A stretch of 64,000 bases of DNA from Isoetes taiwanensis (GCA_021234155.1 JAJEKV010000087.1:935968-999967), one strand, 5' to 3'. Shown: positions 36,296 through 49,100, counted from the first letter of the stretch. Translations and numbers: made by a program. The notes: a model not told the origin generated them from the letters alone.

Positions 36296-37075
36296 ACTAA
36301 TAATAGAACAGGTGAACATGATGGTCTTTGGAGCTGTCATTAAACGAGCTCTTACACATGAGATGTTGAAAAGAGGATCAGATTAATTCCACCGAAATGC
36401 ACATGATGCAAGAGTTTTTCTCGGTCAAGCATTTCGGGGACAACTCCACAATCGAGGGCAAAGACGGGTTCGAGGGTATCTTTGAAATCGCTTTTTAACC
36501 GGTAGTGTGTGCTAAACAGTTAACTCTTTCCTAAACAGGTTTTTTTCCGGAAATTGAGTAGACGAGGTTGATAGGTCGAAGGTATGATTGTGCTACACTT
36601 TCTGTTCAAGCAAGTTCCATTCCATCGTGCCAATTCAAGCTACAAATCCTACACAAGTTGCTCATATGGACTACGCTTGTTTCGCCATAATTGTTGGTTA
36701 GGCAAACATGCCAAGTGCCCTAACAAAGGTAGAATAGGCACATGGCAATACCTTGGAAGCTAAGACCAGTCCGATTATGTGGAAGATGTTGTGGATGGCC
36801 CCGCTTTTTTGAAGGTGATCCTCAATGGAAGTCCGATATTCTTTTGCGCTTGGAGATAATTTTTCAGAGGTGCGCGAGCCGCACAACAAGGAGAATGTGG
36901 ACTTCTATGTGCTGAAGTGCAAAAGGTGAAACATGTGGTGGAGAAGGCATTCAAAGATCCATGGGGCCAAAAAGTTTGCCAGAAATGAGGTAGTTGTCAC
37001 TGGTTTATTCTACAAGTTCTTAGGGGGCAGCAGATATGAGTTACCGGTAAATGAACCCGGAGTGTAATGTTTATA
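33550..37075 (+). pseudogene. Probable transposase of the 7-kb element
   Basis: The exons contain frameshifts but are separated by plausible GT-AG introns. An exon near 34190-34264 encodes FMARLHMVNYNKNETQAPMD. The next starts at about 34338 with a strongly basic stretch (RKKRAEQRRKRKTKRQRERE) likely to be a nuclear localisation signal, then KRLSKNIGKLVNNICRNASE, and further on DFWRNNTVSPCKN (about 34880-34918). A third (35130-35510) has a Cys motif, LKCKNCG. Later come HIMWSDGCSSHQRSK (about 36089-36133), FYFLVRNYYTNGIPINWNYF (one base out of frame) and SYHGK at about 36213. After an intron follow GEHDG and, shifted, FGAVIKRALTHEM. A Cys-rich part reads CWLGKHAKCPNKGRIG, and the C-terminal part has EVREPHNKENVDFYVLKCKR and NEVVVTGLFYKFLGGSRYEL. 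The SDGC, HGK and EHDG motifs with conserved Asp could be parts of a DDE/D nuclease, which is inference. No frame is intact. Confidence 0.6.
36256..36291. repeat. Poly(T), 36 bases
   Basis: An uninterrupted run of 36 T residues inside the presumed transposase intron between the SYHGK and GEHDG exons. It could be polypyrimidine expansion near the splice acceptor (tag/acag at about 36306-36311) or the tail of a tiny minus-strand retroposon. The length may be inaccurate. Confidence 0.7.
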
Positions 37076-37639
37076 GTCATTTGGTTACTTCTTTTGTTTT
37101 GAGTTGACCAAGATTAGTGGTAACTGCTTTTGATCCGCCAAGATACACATAACCAAAATATTGGACAGCTTGCCACAAAACAGTGCATTGATAGCTCAAA
37201 ACTCAGATGAACCTGCATCAAGTGAGCTGAATTTAACAAAAAGAACAGGAAACTCGGGGAAAAAGAAGAGAACAGCCTAATTCTTTTAAATTGTACATTG
37301 TATACCATTCTATGATTGTAACCATTGTTACAAACCATTGTATTGAAATTTTAACCATTGTATTGTATGGTCATTGATTTGTAATGAAATTCTAACCAAT
37401 TCATTGTAATGAATTGGAATTGTGTTTGAATTTAGTTTGAATTGAATTTGATTGTCAATTGAATTGGAAATGTCTTTGATTTGTGTGTGAATTGAAAATG
37501 AATTTGAAGTGTGTTTGCATTGAAATTTGTATGACTTATACTTCTAACTTTCATACATAAGATATTCATAACAAAAGTGCAAAATATCAACAAACATATC
37601 ATTTGATTCAAGAGAAACTCGCTATTTCATACAAGTGTT

Positions 37640-39960
37640 ACACAAAATATTTCAAAACTTTTACCGCACCTAAGGGAAAATTGGTGCAAGAAAAGCAAGA
37701 TTGTCAACATGGAGATTAAAGCGATTGCCAACATGAGGATTACAGTTGCAACTTCTATGCATCTTCTTCTCCAACCACTTCTCCATGGTAACATCATCTT
37801 CCATGGGGTCAGTCTGGCTTTGTGGAGACTCCAAAGACTTTCCTCCGGCCGGAGAGAATATCTCACGTCTTTGGTGAGATCACCACCGTGCTCAACTCTC
37901 GACCGCAAAACAAACAAGTTAATGTTAAGAAATTTATTTGTGCAAACAAAATTTCCAAGATAACACTTACAAGTGCTCAAGGTAATTGGCATTTGCCGAA
38001 CAACCGCAATCGAACCGAGGATCCGCATAATACAAGTTAGGTCGGTCTGAAATAAAACTATTGAACACATGCTGAAAAGTGCTTTACCTTTTTTAACTGG
38101 AGTGCATTTTAGATAAGCCCTCCTTTGAAGCATCGGTTTCAAAGACCATCCCCGGGTCAACCACTTTTGAAATTTTTCTCATTTTAAAAAAGTCGATGTG
38201 AGTCAAATGCACATGAGTAAATGATACATATGTTGAAATGTTGCTTACCTTTCATTTTGGAGACAAATCATGCACTGCAAAATAGTGCTTTTAACAAGTT
38301 CATCTACAACACCATTTGCGACAAAAAATGCAGCAAAAAAAATCTTAAGCAATTGTACTCAAATAATTGTAATTGTTAATTTTTTTTTACCCTACTTTTC
38401 GCTTATCCGAGGACTATCTTCACGAGCTAAGTGAGAAAAACTTCATTGACTAACCTTGTCCACATCAATTGATCCGCAAGGAATAAACAAACTTCAAGCA
38501 AGCTTTAACTAACTTGAGAAAATAATTGGGTAAGTACCTAGATCTATGGGTTTTGACTACATGACTTAGTGGCACCCTTGTTATTCTTTTTTGCCACTGG
38601 ACCAAATGAAAATCTGAACTTGGTGGATCATTATACATAGAGGTGCTCGAGCTAGTTTCTTCTCTCCAATCTCTTCTTGGTGTCACCTCCTTCTCTTTTC
38701 CGCCTTGTTGGTTTTTTCTACTTTTTCCTGGTTGGTTTTTCCTTCACCGGTTTTTCTACTTTCTCGCTTTCCGTTTCTTCACTTGATTCTTCTTCATCTG
38801 AACCTGGTGGCTTGAGTTCCTTTGAAACCAAGTTCATCAAGAATACTTGGAGGAACCTCAACATCACAGACCGGATGCAATGCAATGCATGCCTTCCAAA
38901 GACAACAACCAAACATATTACATGGTAAATATGACCACATGAATTAAGCTTAACATGCAATTCATATTCCTCTGAAAAACGTAAGGCCAAAACCCTCACA
39001 TGGTTGCCCCTATGGACATTGGGAAATTATAAGTTCCCATTCCCAGCTTTGGGAGATTCTTCTTGATTTCTCATTTTGATGCAAGTGAGCCACATGCTTG
39101 CACTTGGCATGCCGAAACTTCATGTTAGTTTCATAATTTTCAATATCGAAATTGAGAATAGAAATTTCTTTCTTTAGTTGCTTTGCAAACCCGAAGTGTT
39201 CACCTTCGACATCCGCTTGTCTAGAAAAGCTTGGAGAGCTTGCTCATCCCTTTGCAACGTTTGTATTCCATCTTCCTCATGAGGATTGAATGTACCAAAT
39301 CCATCCACATCCGCCTCTTCTCCTTTATCTCGCCTTCTAGATCCTTGAAGTTTGCATTGGAGTTGCCGATGGAACCTTCCATTCTCAACAGTCGGCCTGT
39401 TTCTCGCACCAATTCCTTCTTGGTTGTCCTCATACATATGGGAAAGTGACCTCATGTGATTCAAAGCAGTGGTGTTCTTCTTCGAAAGCATTCACATGTT
39501 CTTTTTGTTCAAATGAGCTTGGCTAATCTCGTAAGCATCCGCCGCAAGACTTGCCCAATTAACCTTAAACTCGTTAGATTCTGCAATGCCTTTGCAAAGA
39601 TGTGACCAGCAAAAGCCCTTGCAAAAAGGGTTCTCAATTCATTATTTGGAAGCGGTTTCGATAAACTCTCTATCAAATCGAGAGTGCCGCCTTGAACCGG
39701 GGCTTGATTAACTTGATGTGTATCTTGGCCGGTTTTGGGCATAGGTTTTTCCTGACACCGCAAAAATCAGCACTTGGAACATCCGCCCATTTGATACTTC
39801 TTGGATTCTTTCCCTCCATCGAAAGTTTCCCATTCTTTGCAAACTCAATGGGTGTTCTTGCAAAAGTAACTCCTCGCAAAACCGAGTTCTTAGTTTGGTC
39901 CCTTAAAAAATTTAGAAATGCAAGGGGAGCTTGTTACCTCGCGAATTGGTTTTGGTCGCC
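37640..39960 (-). pseudogene. Second gene remnant of the 7-kb element, unknown function
   Basis: Minus-strand coding traces in several exons and frames, convergent to the transposase. From the 5' side: GVTFARTPIEFAKNGKLSME and NPRSIKWADVPSADFCGVRK (about 39760-39880), and ELRTLFARAFAGHIFAKALQ (about 39575-39640). Then come a charged, probably coiled-coil segment (LEGEIKEKRRMWMDLVHSI and neighbours, about 39270-39340), an acidic and basic low-complexity segment (SDEEESSEETESEKVEKPVK, about 38735-38800), and DPMEDDVTMEKWLEKKMHR near 37740-37815. I recognise no domain. Several autonomous transposon types carry a second gene for a DNA-binding helper, and a similar role is possible here. Confidence 0.45.
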
Positions 39961-42226
39961 ATGCTTCAAGTCATGGAATTCAGATCAAAAACAGAGTTTT
40001 GTAAACTCAAAACATGAATTATTTCCAAATTCATTGAAGATAATCACGACCGATGGGTCTTGACGATTCGAAATCATTAATTTCAGCGGCCCCAGGAGAA
40101 TTAATCACCGATTCATCATGGATTCAAAGATCGCCGCGAAAAGTTCGGCCCCAAAACTTTCCCCGACCGGTGGCCTTCTCCGGCTCCACCGCCCTTCAAC
40201 TTTATGGTGGCGGCTCGTCAAAGTTGCTACCCGGCCATGGATCTTCGTGTAAAAAACGAAAATAAAGTGCTAAAACCGCTTTGATCGGGCTTAAAATGGC
40301 ACATATCAAGCATAAACACACCCAAAGGTAGTCCTTCGATATATGGTCCGATATTATTGAGAAATTTCAAAGGAAAGTGGACAGCCTAAACTCCAAATAT
40401 ATTTCTAAGCGTGGCAGGGCCATAATTGCAAATTTTGTCATTTCTTCCTCTCATGTTTACCACCATCTGTCATTCTTGCTCCTAAGAAAGTAACTTCCAA
40501 ACTACAGAGCATTATTGGGAGATTCATATCCTCGTAGGGCGTAATGTAAGATGTTGGACTCCGGGGTATGGAGGAATGTTGCAAAGGCGTAAGTTTGGGG
40601 GTCTAGGTGTCATAAACATAGAAAAATTGGATTGCTTGCGAAGCTAAGTATTTGTACAAAGGCGCCTATGATCTGATCAAACACCCGGCTTCTATTATCA
40701 TAAGGCATTACTTAAGCGAGATGTCTTTCTTATGGGTGGAGGAAAACTAAATTTAGTGCTGCCTCATGCTATTTTCTTTCCAATCAAAGTTCCAAACTCT
40801 ATCCCCGCATAATCAAGAAATGGATTTAGCATGGAATCTAGTTAAAGGCATGTTTTCTCCGAAAGAGGGGCTATCCTTAGATCAATCTATTTTTGGAATC
40901 CGCCTCTCCTTACTAATAATGCCTCCTTATGTTTAGCATGCCACTTTCCCAGCAGGGCCGTAATTTGGGGAGCAAAGGAATCCATTTTATCAGAGATATG
41001 TATGATGACCAAGGTATCATCCCCTTTCATCTTTCAGCCCTGGAGGGGGAAGGGGAGGAAACAGAAATGATGTATAATAATATATGCACATCGCTTCTCT
41101 CAAGGGACTTGGTCGATGATGAGGATAACCGAACTATAATGGTATCAACGGGTTTCAAGGTCAAGAATGCTTTACGCATTCTTGATGAGAGACCGAAAGC
41201 TTTCCATTCACAAAGAAGTGGCGCATGATGAAGAGAGATGCACTAAGAATTTAAAATTCATGTGGTCGAGTCCTATCCCCCAAAGGTGAAGTCTTTTATG
41301 TGGCGGCTTTGGCATAGAGCTCGCCACCAATCATAAAAGATATAGGATTCATATGACGGATTCGGATGTATGCCCCCGATGTATCGACCACTGCGGGGAA
41401 GATGAAGAACACCTCTTTAAAGATTGTCTCGGGTCGGAATGGGTCCTCGAGCTGGCTTCTAATATCTTTGGATATAACCTTATCATGGCTGACCATTGGA
41501 GTTCTTTTTGCCGAATAATCCATATCGATTGGAGGATCTATATCCTTCTTTACGCGATTCGAAGGGAGGAACAATTTTATCTTTAATTGCGAAATAACTC
41601 ACCCGGAAGCTATCATCAAACAAGTTCAATAATGACATCGATGGATTTCTTCCATTTTATAGACTCAATTCTAATTTGTATTCTTCTCATATTTCGTGTA
41701 TTATCTTCATACCGTCAAAAACTCAAATGGAAGAAGATTGATGCGCCTACTAATCAGCAATGGATCAAAGTGTTCGCCCTCCCAATCTTTTACGACCATG
41801 AAGAACCATGCCTTCGTAATTGCTTTGTTGTGATCTGAATCCAAATGCTAGAAGAGATATGCTTTGTGAGGCAAAAGACAAGTAAGGGACTGGCTCAACA
41901 TGGCGAAAAGCGAATCCTCGCATGTGCCCATTCTCGTGTACTATCGGTCATGGTCGAGGCGAGGAAGCAAATCCAGAACTCCAACCTCGTGTCTTACTTT
42001 TTAGTGGATATCCATGTTTGCGCATTTATCATGAAGTTCGGATAACTTGCTCGTGCTATTTTGAATATATTTCATATACACATACACTATAGGGTTATAC
42101 TTCCCTCTAAAAAAGTTTCTTCTTTTTTTTTCTTTTTTGCCTACCTTAAACAGGGTTATACTTCCCTTCAAAAAGGATCTTTTGTTAACTTATACTTTAT
42201 AATTAATATATAAACCCGCCTTCAAT

Positions 42227-42235
42227 AAAAAAAAA
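42227..42235 (+). other. Poly(A) tail of the plus-strand L1
   Basis: Nine A residues after ttcaat, followed directly by the right copy of the 15-bp target duplication (42236-42250). A shared ggttatacttccct string occurs twice in the 3' untranslated region just upstream (about 42093 and 42153). Confidence 0.85.
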
Positions 42236-42395
42236 GAGATACCTTCCGCTAAAATTGGTTTGATCTTCTCTGCCATAGCCTTGGCTATGATTTTGTAAAA
42301 TGCAGATAGGAGTGTGATAGGCCTCCAATCGTTAATTGTGCTTGGCTCCTTACACTTGGGTACCAAGGCAATGCAGCCTGATTCGGATCTTGGAT

Positions 42396-43469
42396 TTAAA
42401 TTTTCAGCTTGCAAGAAGTCCGTGGTATCTGAAAAGATATCATTTTTAATCCATTCCCAATTGCATTGGTAGAATTGATGGGAATTCCATCCATACCCGG
42501 ACATTTATTCTTAGCCAATAAGAGGATGGCTTTTTCAAGATCCTCCATAGAGAGAGAGCGACTCAGAATATCTTTTTGGCTAGAGGTCATTATAGGTGAA
42601 ACTTTTGAGATCACTAGCTCTTCATATGTATCTTGGAATGGTAAGTTATGTTCCCCAAAAAAATCTTGGAAATGATTATGTAAGTACCTTTTAAGATCCC
42701 CTGGGGATTTGAGGGTCGAGTCGTCGCCCAGTGCGATGGTTGATAGAGTAGATGACCTCTTCTTTTCTTTAGCTGACTTAAAGAAGAACTTGATACATTT
42801 ATCACCTTCATTTAGCCAAGTCAATCCTGCTTTGCATCTGTTCTCCATTATCTTGACTTCCTCTAGTGCCTTTATCTGTTCTATTATTCCCTTCTCCTCT
42901 ATCCCATCATTCGGGCCCAATGCTCTAAGTGATTGGAGCTGATTGTAGAGGTTATCCAACTCTCCCCTCTCCCTTTGCACTTTAGCTCTACCCCAACTTT
43001 TGGCATAATTTTTTATATTACCCAGGGCCGTAATCATGGTTTCCATCCCTGAGCCCGTTCTGAAAGTGAATTGCCATATGCTTTTACAAGCCTCCACAAA
43101 TTCTGGATCTTTCAGATATCTAGTGTTGAGTTTGAATACTGTTTTAGAAGTTCTAATCTGGAAAATCTGGGTAGATATGACCTGTGGATTGTGATCCGAG
43201 ATAGCATTTTGTAGAAGGTTGGATCTATGCGCGTTTGGAAGGAAGGTAAGTGCCTCATCGTTGATGTAGCATCTATCATGTCTTGCATAGGTCCTACCCA
43301 TGCCTATCCATCCGTTACACCATGTATAGCTGTTATCTTCGTCTACTTCCATGAAGCCTATATCTTCTAACAGTTTGCACCACTGTACTTTCTCAAACCC
43401 TTGCACAATTGCAGATGATACCCCTTGTCTATCCTCAGCTGCCTCCACCATATTGAAATCTCCTACCAT
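42396..43469 (-). pseudogene. L1 ORF2 fragment: endonuclease and start of reverse transcriptase
   Basis: The longest intact frame of the L1 cluster, 357 codons. It starts in the AP-endonuclease-like domain at VGDFNMVEAAEDRQG, passes YTWCNGW and RTYARHDRCYIN and reaches the catalytic SDHNPQV (residues about 1-95). A helical linker follows (about 100-300), with GLTWLNEGDKCIKFFFKSAK, as in other plant L1 elements. Finally it enters the reverse transcriptase at KNKCPGMDGIPI, the usual K-PG-DG motif. The frame then shifts; the continuation, EFYQCNWEWIKNDIF and NDWRPITLLSAFYKIIAKAM, is in the frame of 42190-42504. The first part of the endonuclease is not in frame. It cannot yield a working ORF2 protein. 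Confidence 0.85.
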
Positions 43470-44540
43470 TAGCCAAGCTACCTTGTTCCCGAAACCTTTT
43501 AATTTGTGCCTAAGAGTGGCCCATGGGGCTCCTCGCCTCCTGGATTGTTATGGGCGAACGCTCACCAAGCCCCATATACTTTACCTTCTTGTTGCCATAA
43601 GATTAAAGACCATCTCCCAAATCTGTCTACCTGTGACTCACATACTTTTACTTCTTTTTTCCACGCGATGAGGGTCCCTGCACTAGAAGTTTCCTTTCTT
43701 TGCAGCAATACCCGTATTCATTGCCTATTACTTTGAACATCTGATTTCTTCCTTTTTACACTTATGTTCTTGTAAGCATATCACATCCCAAGTTGATCCC
43801 CTTTATGGCGCTTTTGCTACCCTACTCTTCTTGTATTCGGAGGATTTTACTCCCTAATATTCCAACCGAGAATTTTATGATTCATAAAGAGATGTTTCTG
43901 ACCCTTTTTTCCTTTTCGTGCTATCCGACCTTCTTCTTCTAGACTTGTGCTTGTTTCCTTTTTTTTTTTTTTTTCCTGTTAGAGAAGGGGGATCTTCATC
44001 CACCATATCCTCCTCTTCCATTAGATCCGCCCACTTATTTTTGTTTGGGGGAATGACTCTCTCTATATCATCCAATTCCCCATATACCACTATATCTCTC
44101 CCAATCCCTCCTTCCGCCTGCGTAAAGCCGCCCCTTCTCAGGTTTGTTGTTTCCGCATGTACCGAGAGAAAGGATTTTTGCTCCTAGAACAATGTGAGTA
44201 CTGGAGATGCCCGGGGGAGAGGTTTTGACCGGAGTGCCCGCCTCCAAGCAATGTTCCTAGTCCTCCCTTTTGTTTGGAACCCACCACTTCCCATGACCGA
44301 TCATCTCGCTTTGGTAAACTTATGAGATTACCGGGTTGCATTGTCGGCTCATTAGCTAGCTTTCCCACGATGTTGAGCAGTTGATTCTCACCTCCCCGAC
44401 TAGGGGGCATGGGGTGATACTCACTTGAGTGATGGGATGGCTAACCAGGTGCACCATTGGATGTGGGAGGATCATTAAGGCCACCGGAGCTTGTTGTTGA
44501 GGAGTCCCAACTTTTTGTAGACCCCACTTAGGGTTCTCTT

Positions 44541-45840
44541 CTAGTCCTTCAATCTTTTATGTTCGGAAACATTCTCAGATATTTCCCATCTATTGGTCAA
44601 TTTCGTGGGGAACTTGAAAGAGCATTTGCCACTCTTAACTACCACCCCTTTTAGGTATGCCTCGACGCTGCCTTGTATTGCTACACAAATCTTTGGTCCT
44701 TTGGCGATGGAATGTGAGATGTACGCCCCTACTGTGTTAGCAATGACCTTTAAGAATTCAGGTACCAACATGTCCTGAGGTAAGTGTTCGATCTCTAACC
44801 AACACGGAATTTTGATGGCCGAGATTTGATGGGGAGAGAAGCCGGTGAGTAATATTGATATAAAATGTATTCTCCCATGAATGTGTCTGGCACATGACAC
44901 CATCTTATCTACCATCGCTTCGCTATCAACAAGAATGAGAAAGAAGTTACTTCCAAGTGCCTTTAGCGATGCGTGTTGAGGTAGGCCCTAATTTCTTTCT
45001 CGTGTGTGAGAGCCAAGATTCCAGCTTTTCGAGGTCCGTGAAGCCTCCCCAGAAAGAAGCCTCATGATCGACCGTGTCACCAAATTCTCAACATATTTTA
45101 CGTGCATGTCGTGATCTATTTACGAACGGGAAGTTGGACTCCTCGTCAACTTCCATACTTCCATCTTCTTCCGGACACTGTTGGCCTTTATTTAGTTTGC
45201 TCAGATTTTGAGCAAATCCTGCTTCCACTATTTTTAGAGCCGCGTCAACTCTCAAACTTCTGACTGTTTCTGTTGGTAACTTGTTCTTTATCCATTCCGA
45301 AAACCTCGGTTTGTTCACTCTTGCTACAGTGTCATTATTCTTCCGCGCATCCCTTGTATTGGTACTTGTACCACCTGCACCTCTGACCTTCTCTTGATTG
45401 TGCTCTCTATCCCCTGAGTTGATCTGTGAAGACAGTTTTTTAGCCTCTATGCTTTGATGAGATATCCCCCCTTTTGTGATGCTTTCTGTACTCCATTTCT
45501 CTTTCATTATAGGGCCTCCCAATCCTACGGATTTGTGCTTCGTCTCTGCTAGTTTTTCATTTTCTTCCAACTCTTTCTCATTTGCTTCTGTTTCTGCTTC
45601 TTCCATATGTGAAGCTTCCATGGATGCTTCTTCCATATGTGAGACTTCCATTGGTGAAACTGATCTGCAAGGTTGTGTGAATTTTTTCTGCCCTCCTGCA
45701 CTATCTCTTACCCCTGCCCCTAATATTGCAGATTTCAATTTTTGGATAGCACCGATGGCACTCACATTTGCCTTAGAGGCCAGATCTTCCCCTGCTGATA
45801 CCTTATCTACTCGGCTGCCCTTTGGGGGATGATTAATCCT
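44541..45840 (-). pseudogene. L1 ORF1 (gag-like) of unit Y
   Basis: The N-terminal part, 45765-45088, is 225 codons rich in Glu and Lys with a repeated motif (MEVSHMEEASMEASHMEEAE), probably coiled coil. After frame changes the frame at 44915-44541 reads IPCWLEIEHLPQDMLVPEFL and GPKICVAIQG, typical of the DUF4283 domain that precedes zinc knuckles in plant L1 ORF1 proteins. Such proteins bind element RNA. The same region is found in unit X (about 51840-50590) and unit Z (29830-28560). Confidence 0.75.
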
Positions 45841-46190
45841 ATGTGAAGCAGGGACGGCTGCAAATGAACCTGGATTCTTATCTGATACACTAAGGAAATG
45901 ATTTACCTGATGCTGGGCAAAAGCCCCAATTTCTGAAGCCGATTTGTTGGAGGCCCCTTCTACGGGGGGGGCGGTTCACGGGTCCCCTCGGGTCCGCCGA
46001 TGAGCTTGGTGCCCGCCGCGGGCGAATCGAGGCGGTGGCGCCGATATGATACAAAAATCTCATTTCCAAAGAAGAAGTTGATGCAATGGACGGGCGCGGA
46101 CGATTTAAACCATGGCCATGGGGCCGCCGAAACTCTACCGATACAAAGCCACATGGCGAGGTGCACCCATCCACCTAATATGAGATGGGG

Positions 46191-49100
46191 GTAGCTATGT
46201 AGCTCGTATTTTGTACTATTCTCTTTCCCGATCTAGACCAGATTAAAATAAGTGCCCCATATTTCTTCCTTTACCTCTTCTTCACATTTAAACGCTTAGC
46301 CTAAATTTTTAAGTCTTTCAAGTACCGTGAACTAGCCGAGTTGATGATATGAATACCTCCCGATTCTCAAAGAAAGACTCTGCATTCCTCCTTTTCCATA
46401 TTGACCACCGTCCAGTGCCCGCTATGTGAAAAGAAATCTTCTTCTTGGGACACCATTCTCGAGGGAGAATTCCTAGCAAAGAATTCTTTGGTTCCTAAGG
46501 GGTATTCAACCTATCCGCACTCCGTGCCCATACTTCAAAGATCCCACATTCCACCGACACAATGTTCTATGGATTCTTCTTCCTCTTCACACATAGCTAA
46601 AGTGGGCTCAAACGATTGTCCCATTTGGAGACTAGATGATTGACCCTTGGGACCCTCAGGATCACTTGCCAAAGAAAGGCGCTGATTCGTGGAGAGAGGA
46701 ATTTCAGCCAAGCGTTTCTCCAGATGTTTTAAGGATGTCCTCCTGCGGATCACTAACTCCCACTTGGGGAGATACCGAAGAAATCCCTTAGTCTTCAAAC
46801 TCTTTGTAGCATGACTTCACAAACTTGTTTGGGTCAGATCGGGGCGGATGTACGACCCATGGACTTTGATCTCCTCTATTTATTGTGTTTGGGGAGTACG
46901 AAGCCACACATTCCCAAATTATCTTGTCCGCCTCCTTTAAATCAAAACAGCTTGAAATGCTTCCCAACCGGCCGATGCTCTCCCATATACCATCGAGCAC
47001 AAGAATGTATACCACGCTTTTCCATCTCTTCACAATCCTCGCGTCGGCCACTATACCTAATGGGCCTTGTTTATTGTGCAATTCCAACGGTACCCACCAT
47101 GGAGGGAGGTCCCCCTTTAAATTTGCTGATATCAAGCGTGAATAGTTTCTTTATGGCATTCCAAGCGAAATAAGACCCTTCTGAAGGGGAGGCTTCTTTA
47201 CATGGCTTGAGATAAAAAGAGACCATGGAAGCGAGACCTTGATCGGAGGGCTTACTATGCTTACAAGAATATAATAGAGCTTGGTTGATGAGGTGCAAAC
47301 CTGAAACTTCACCTTTTCCTGAAGAATCATCCATATGAATTTGGCTATTAGTACTTTGCTCTGTAAGACTATGTCAAACATACCAATTCCCCTTCCTGCT
47401 TTTGTCCCTCTTGCACTTCCACCAAGCAATTTTGATCGTTGCACCTTCTTCATTACCTCCCAGATTTAAGTTTCGAATCAGCCCTTCTAACTCCCTCACC
47501 TTCTCCCTCGAGCAAGTAGGATTGATGATATGTATACATAAGTATTACTTAGCACATGTTTTGCCACAGTAATCCTCCCTGCAAGGGATAACTTTGCTAC
47601 CTTCCACCAATTTAGGTGTTTGTGTAGGCCTAGTAGCATTTCATCCCATATTCGTGCACTAGTGATGTTGATGCCCACTGGGATTCCTAACAAGCTGGAG
47701 TGTTCACCCTCCGGGATAATTTTCCATGGTAAGCTTTCCAAACATATGGGATGCCTGTTCTCCAAAGGCCACGACCGAGCATTTTTTTTTCCAATTTATG
47801 AGGCAACCTCAAGCTATTGAGAAGGTGGCCGATGGTTGTCCCCGCACATGACATATTGTTTTCCTCTGCCTCGATAAACAGAAATGAGTCGTATGCATAC
47901 TGGTTACAGATTTGTTGAGAACCGTCCCACATTTCTAATCCCTGAATGAGACCATCTGCAGATGCTTGCAGGAATAACTGTGAGAGAGCTTCTGCTGCTA
48001 TATTGAAGAGAAAAGGAGCCAGGGACAACCTTGCCTCGATGCCCCCTCTTAATCTCAAATATAGGAGATGATTCACCTTTGAAATAAGACTGAGGCTCGA
48101 AAGCTGATCTCAATAGTTTCATTACCCCTTCAGTAAAAATATCCCCACAACCCAACAGGCATCATTTTATGCGAAAAACTCCATCTAATGCTATCATATG
48201 CCTTGGTGAAATCTAGCTTTAGATAGGCTTCTTTTGTCTTGTTTTTCTCGCCCAAGCAACCCTTCAAAAGTTCTTGCCACATTGCTCGAATACTCCTACC
48301 CTGTAAGAAGCCGGTTTGGGCCTGTGAGATACCTTCCGCTAAAATTGGTTTGATCTTCTCTCCCATAGCCTTGGCTTTGATTTTGTAAAATCTGGGATAG
48401 GAGTGTGATAGGCCTCAATCGTTAATTGTGCTTGGCTCCTTACACTTGGGTACCAAGGCAATGCGACCCGTATTCAGTCTTAGATTTAAATTTTGAGCTT
48501 GCAAGAAATCGTGTATGTAGAAAAGATATCATTTTAATCCATTCCCAATTGCATTGGTAGAATTCGATGGGAATTCCATCTATACCTGGACATTTATTCT
48601 TAGCCAATAAGAGGGTGGCTTTTTCAAGATCCTCCATAGAGAGAGCTTCGTAATATCTTTTTGGCTAGAGCTCATTATAGGTGGAAATGATTATGTAAGT
48701 ACCTTTTAAGATCCCCAAAAAAAAACCTTGGGATTATGTATTTGAGGGTCGAGCCGAGCCGCCAGTCACGATGGTTGATAGAGTAGATGACCTCTTATTT
48801 TCTTTAGCTGACTTAAAGAAGAACTTGGTACATTTATCACCTTCATTTAGCCAAGTCAATCCTGCTTTGCATCTGTTCTCCACTATCTTGACTTCCTCTA
48901 GTGCCTTTATCCGTTCTATTATTCCTTCTCCTCTATCCCATCATTCGGCCCAATGCTCTAAGTGAGTGGAGCTGATTGTAGAGGTTATCCAACTCTCCCC
49001 TCTCCCTTTGCACTTTAGCTCTACCCCAACTTTTGGCATAATTTTTTATATTACCTGGGCGTAATCATGGTTTCCATCCCCGAGCCCATTCGAAAGTGAA

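Larger units (their letters stand above)
33333..40323. mobile_element. 7-kb DNA transposon with terminal inverted repeats, superfamily unassigned
   Basis: The left end, 33333-33357, reads GGGTGTGTTTTTGCTTGACA and onward. The reverse complement of the right end, 40299-40323, reads GGGTGTGTTTATGCTTGATA and onward; 22 of 25 positions match. AAAG flanks both ends. The LINE reading frame is interrupted exactly here and resumes after 40323, which independently supports the borders. Inside are a plus-strand multi-exon gene remnant (33550-37075) and a minus-strand one (37640-39960) that converge on an AT-rich stretch near 37100-37620. A 36-base poly(T) lies at 36256-36291. The coding content is not that of hAT, MULE, CACTA or PIF/Harbinger as I know them. 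A 4-bp duplication is known for the Sola superfamily, which is the best guess only. Confidence 0.78.
31617..42235 (+). mobile_element. L1-type LINE, second family, inserted in unit Y
   Basis: A plus-strand LINE of about 3.6 kb, itself interrupted by a 7-kb DNA transposon at 33333-40323. It starts inside the endonuclease (SENLWNHECEV and TLSDNYP near 31715-31795), so it is 5'-truncated. Next come a linker (about 31850-32350), a reverse transcriptase with LDITKAF (about 32845) and GVKQGCPLAPFLFLI (about 33014-33058), and SGCKINPLKSKVV (about 33190-33228). After the transposon it continues with EKFQRKVDSLNSKYISKRGR (about 40363-40422). A zf-RVT domain follows (CPRCIDHCGEDEEHLF, about 41373-41420), then an RNase-H-like tail and a 3' untranslated region ending in poly(A) at 42227-42235. 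The segment with the YADD motif is missing. The protein is clearly different from that of units X, Y and Z. Confidence 0.88.
42236..46190 (-). mobile_element. L1-type LINE unit Y, 5' part (ORF1, endonuclease, reverse transcriptase start)
   Basis: The larger piece of unit Y; its 3' part is 29866-31616. In 5' to 3' order on the minus strand it holds ORF1 (gag-like, about 46174-43880), then the endonuclease and start of the reverse transcriptase (43469-42250). It ends in mid-ORF2 at the 15-bp target duplication. On its right it is joined directly to the 3' end of unit X without a poly(T) tract or target duplication. Confidence 0.82.

Noticed and set aside
43875-44187. Plus-strand hydrophobic frames over the L1 region, and similar ones at 45476-45832 and 51458-51817
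   Set aside because: They are antisense to L1 ORF1 on the minus strand and recur in each copy for that reason.
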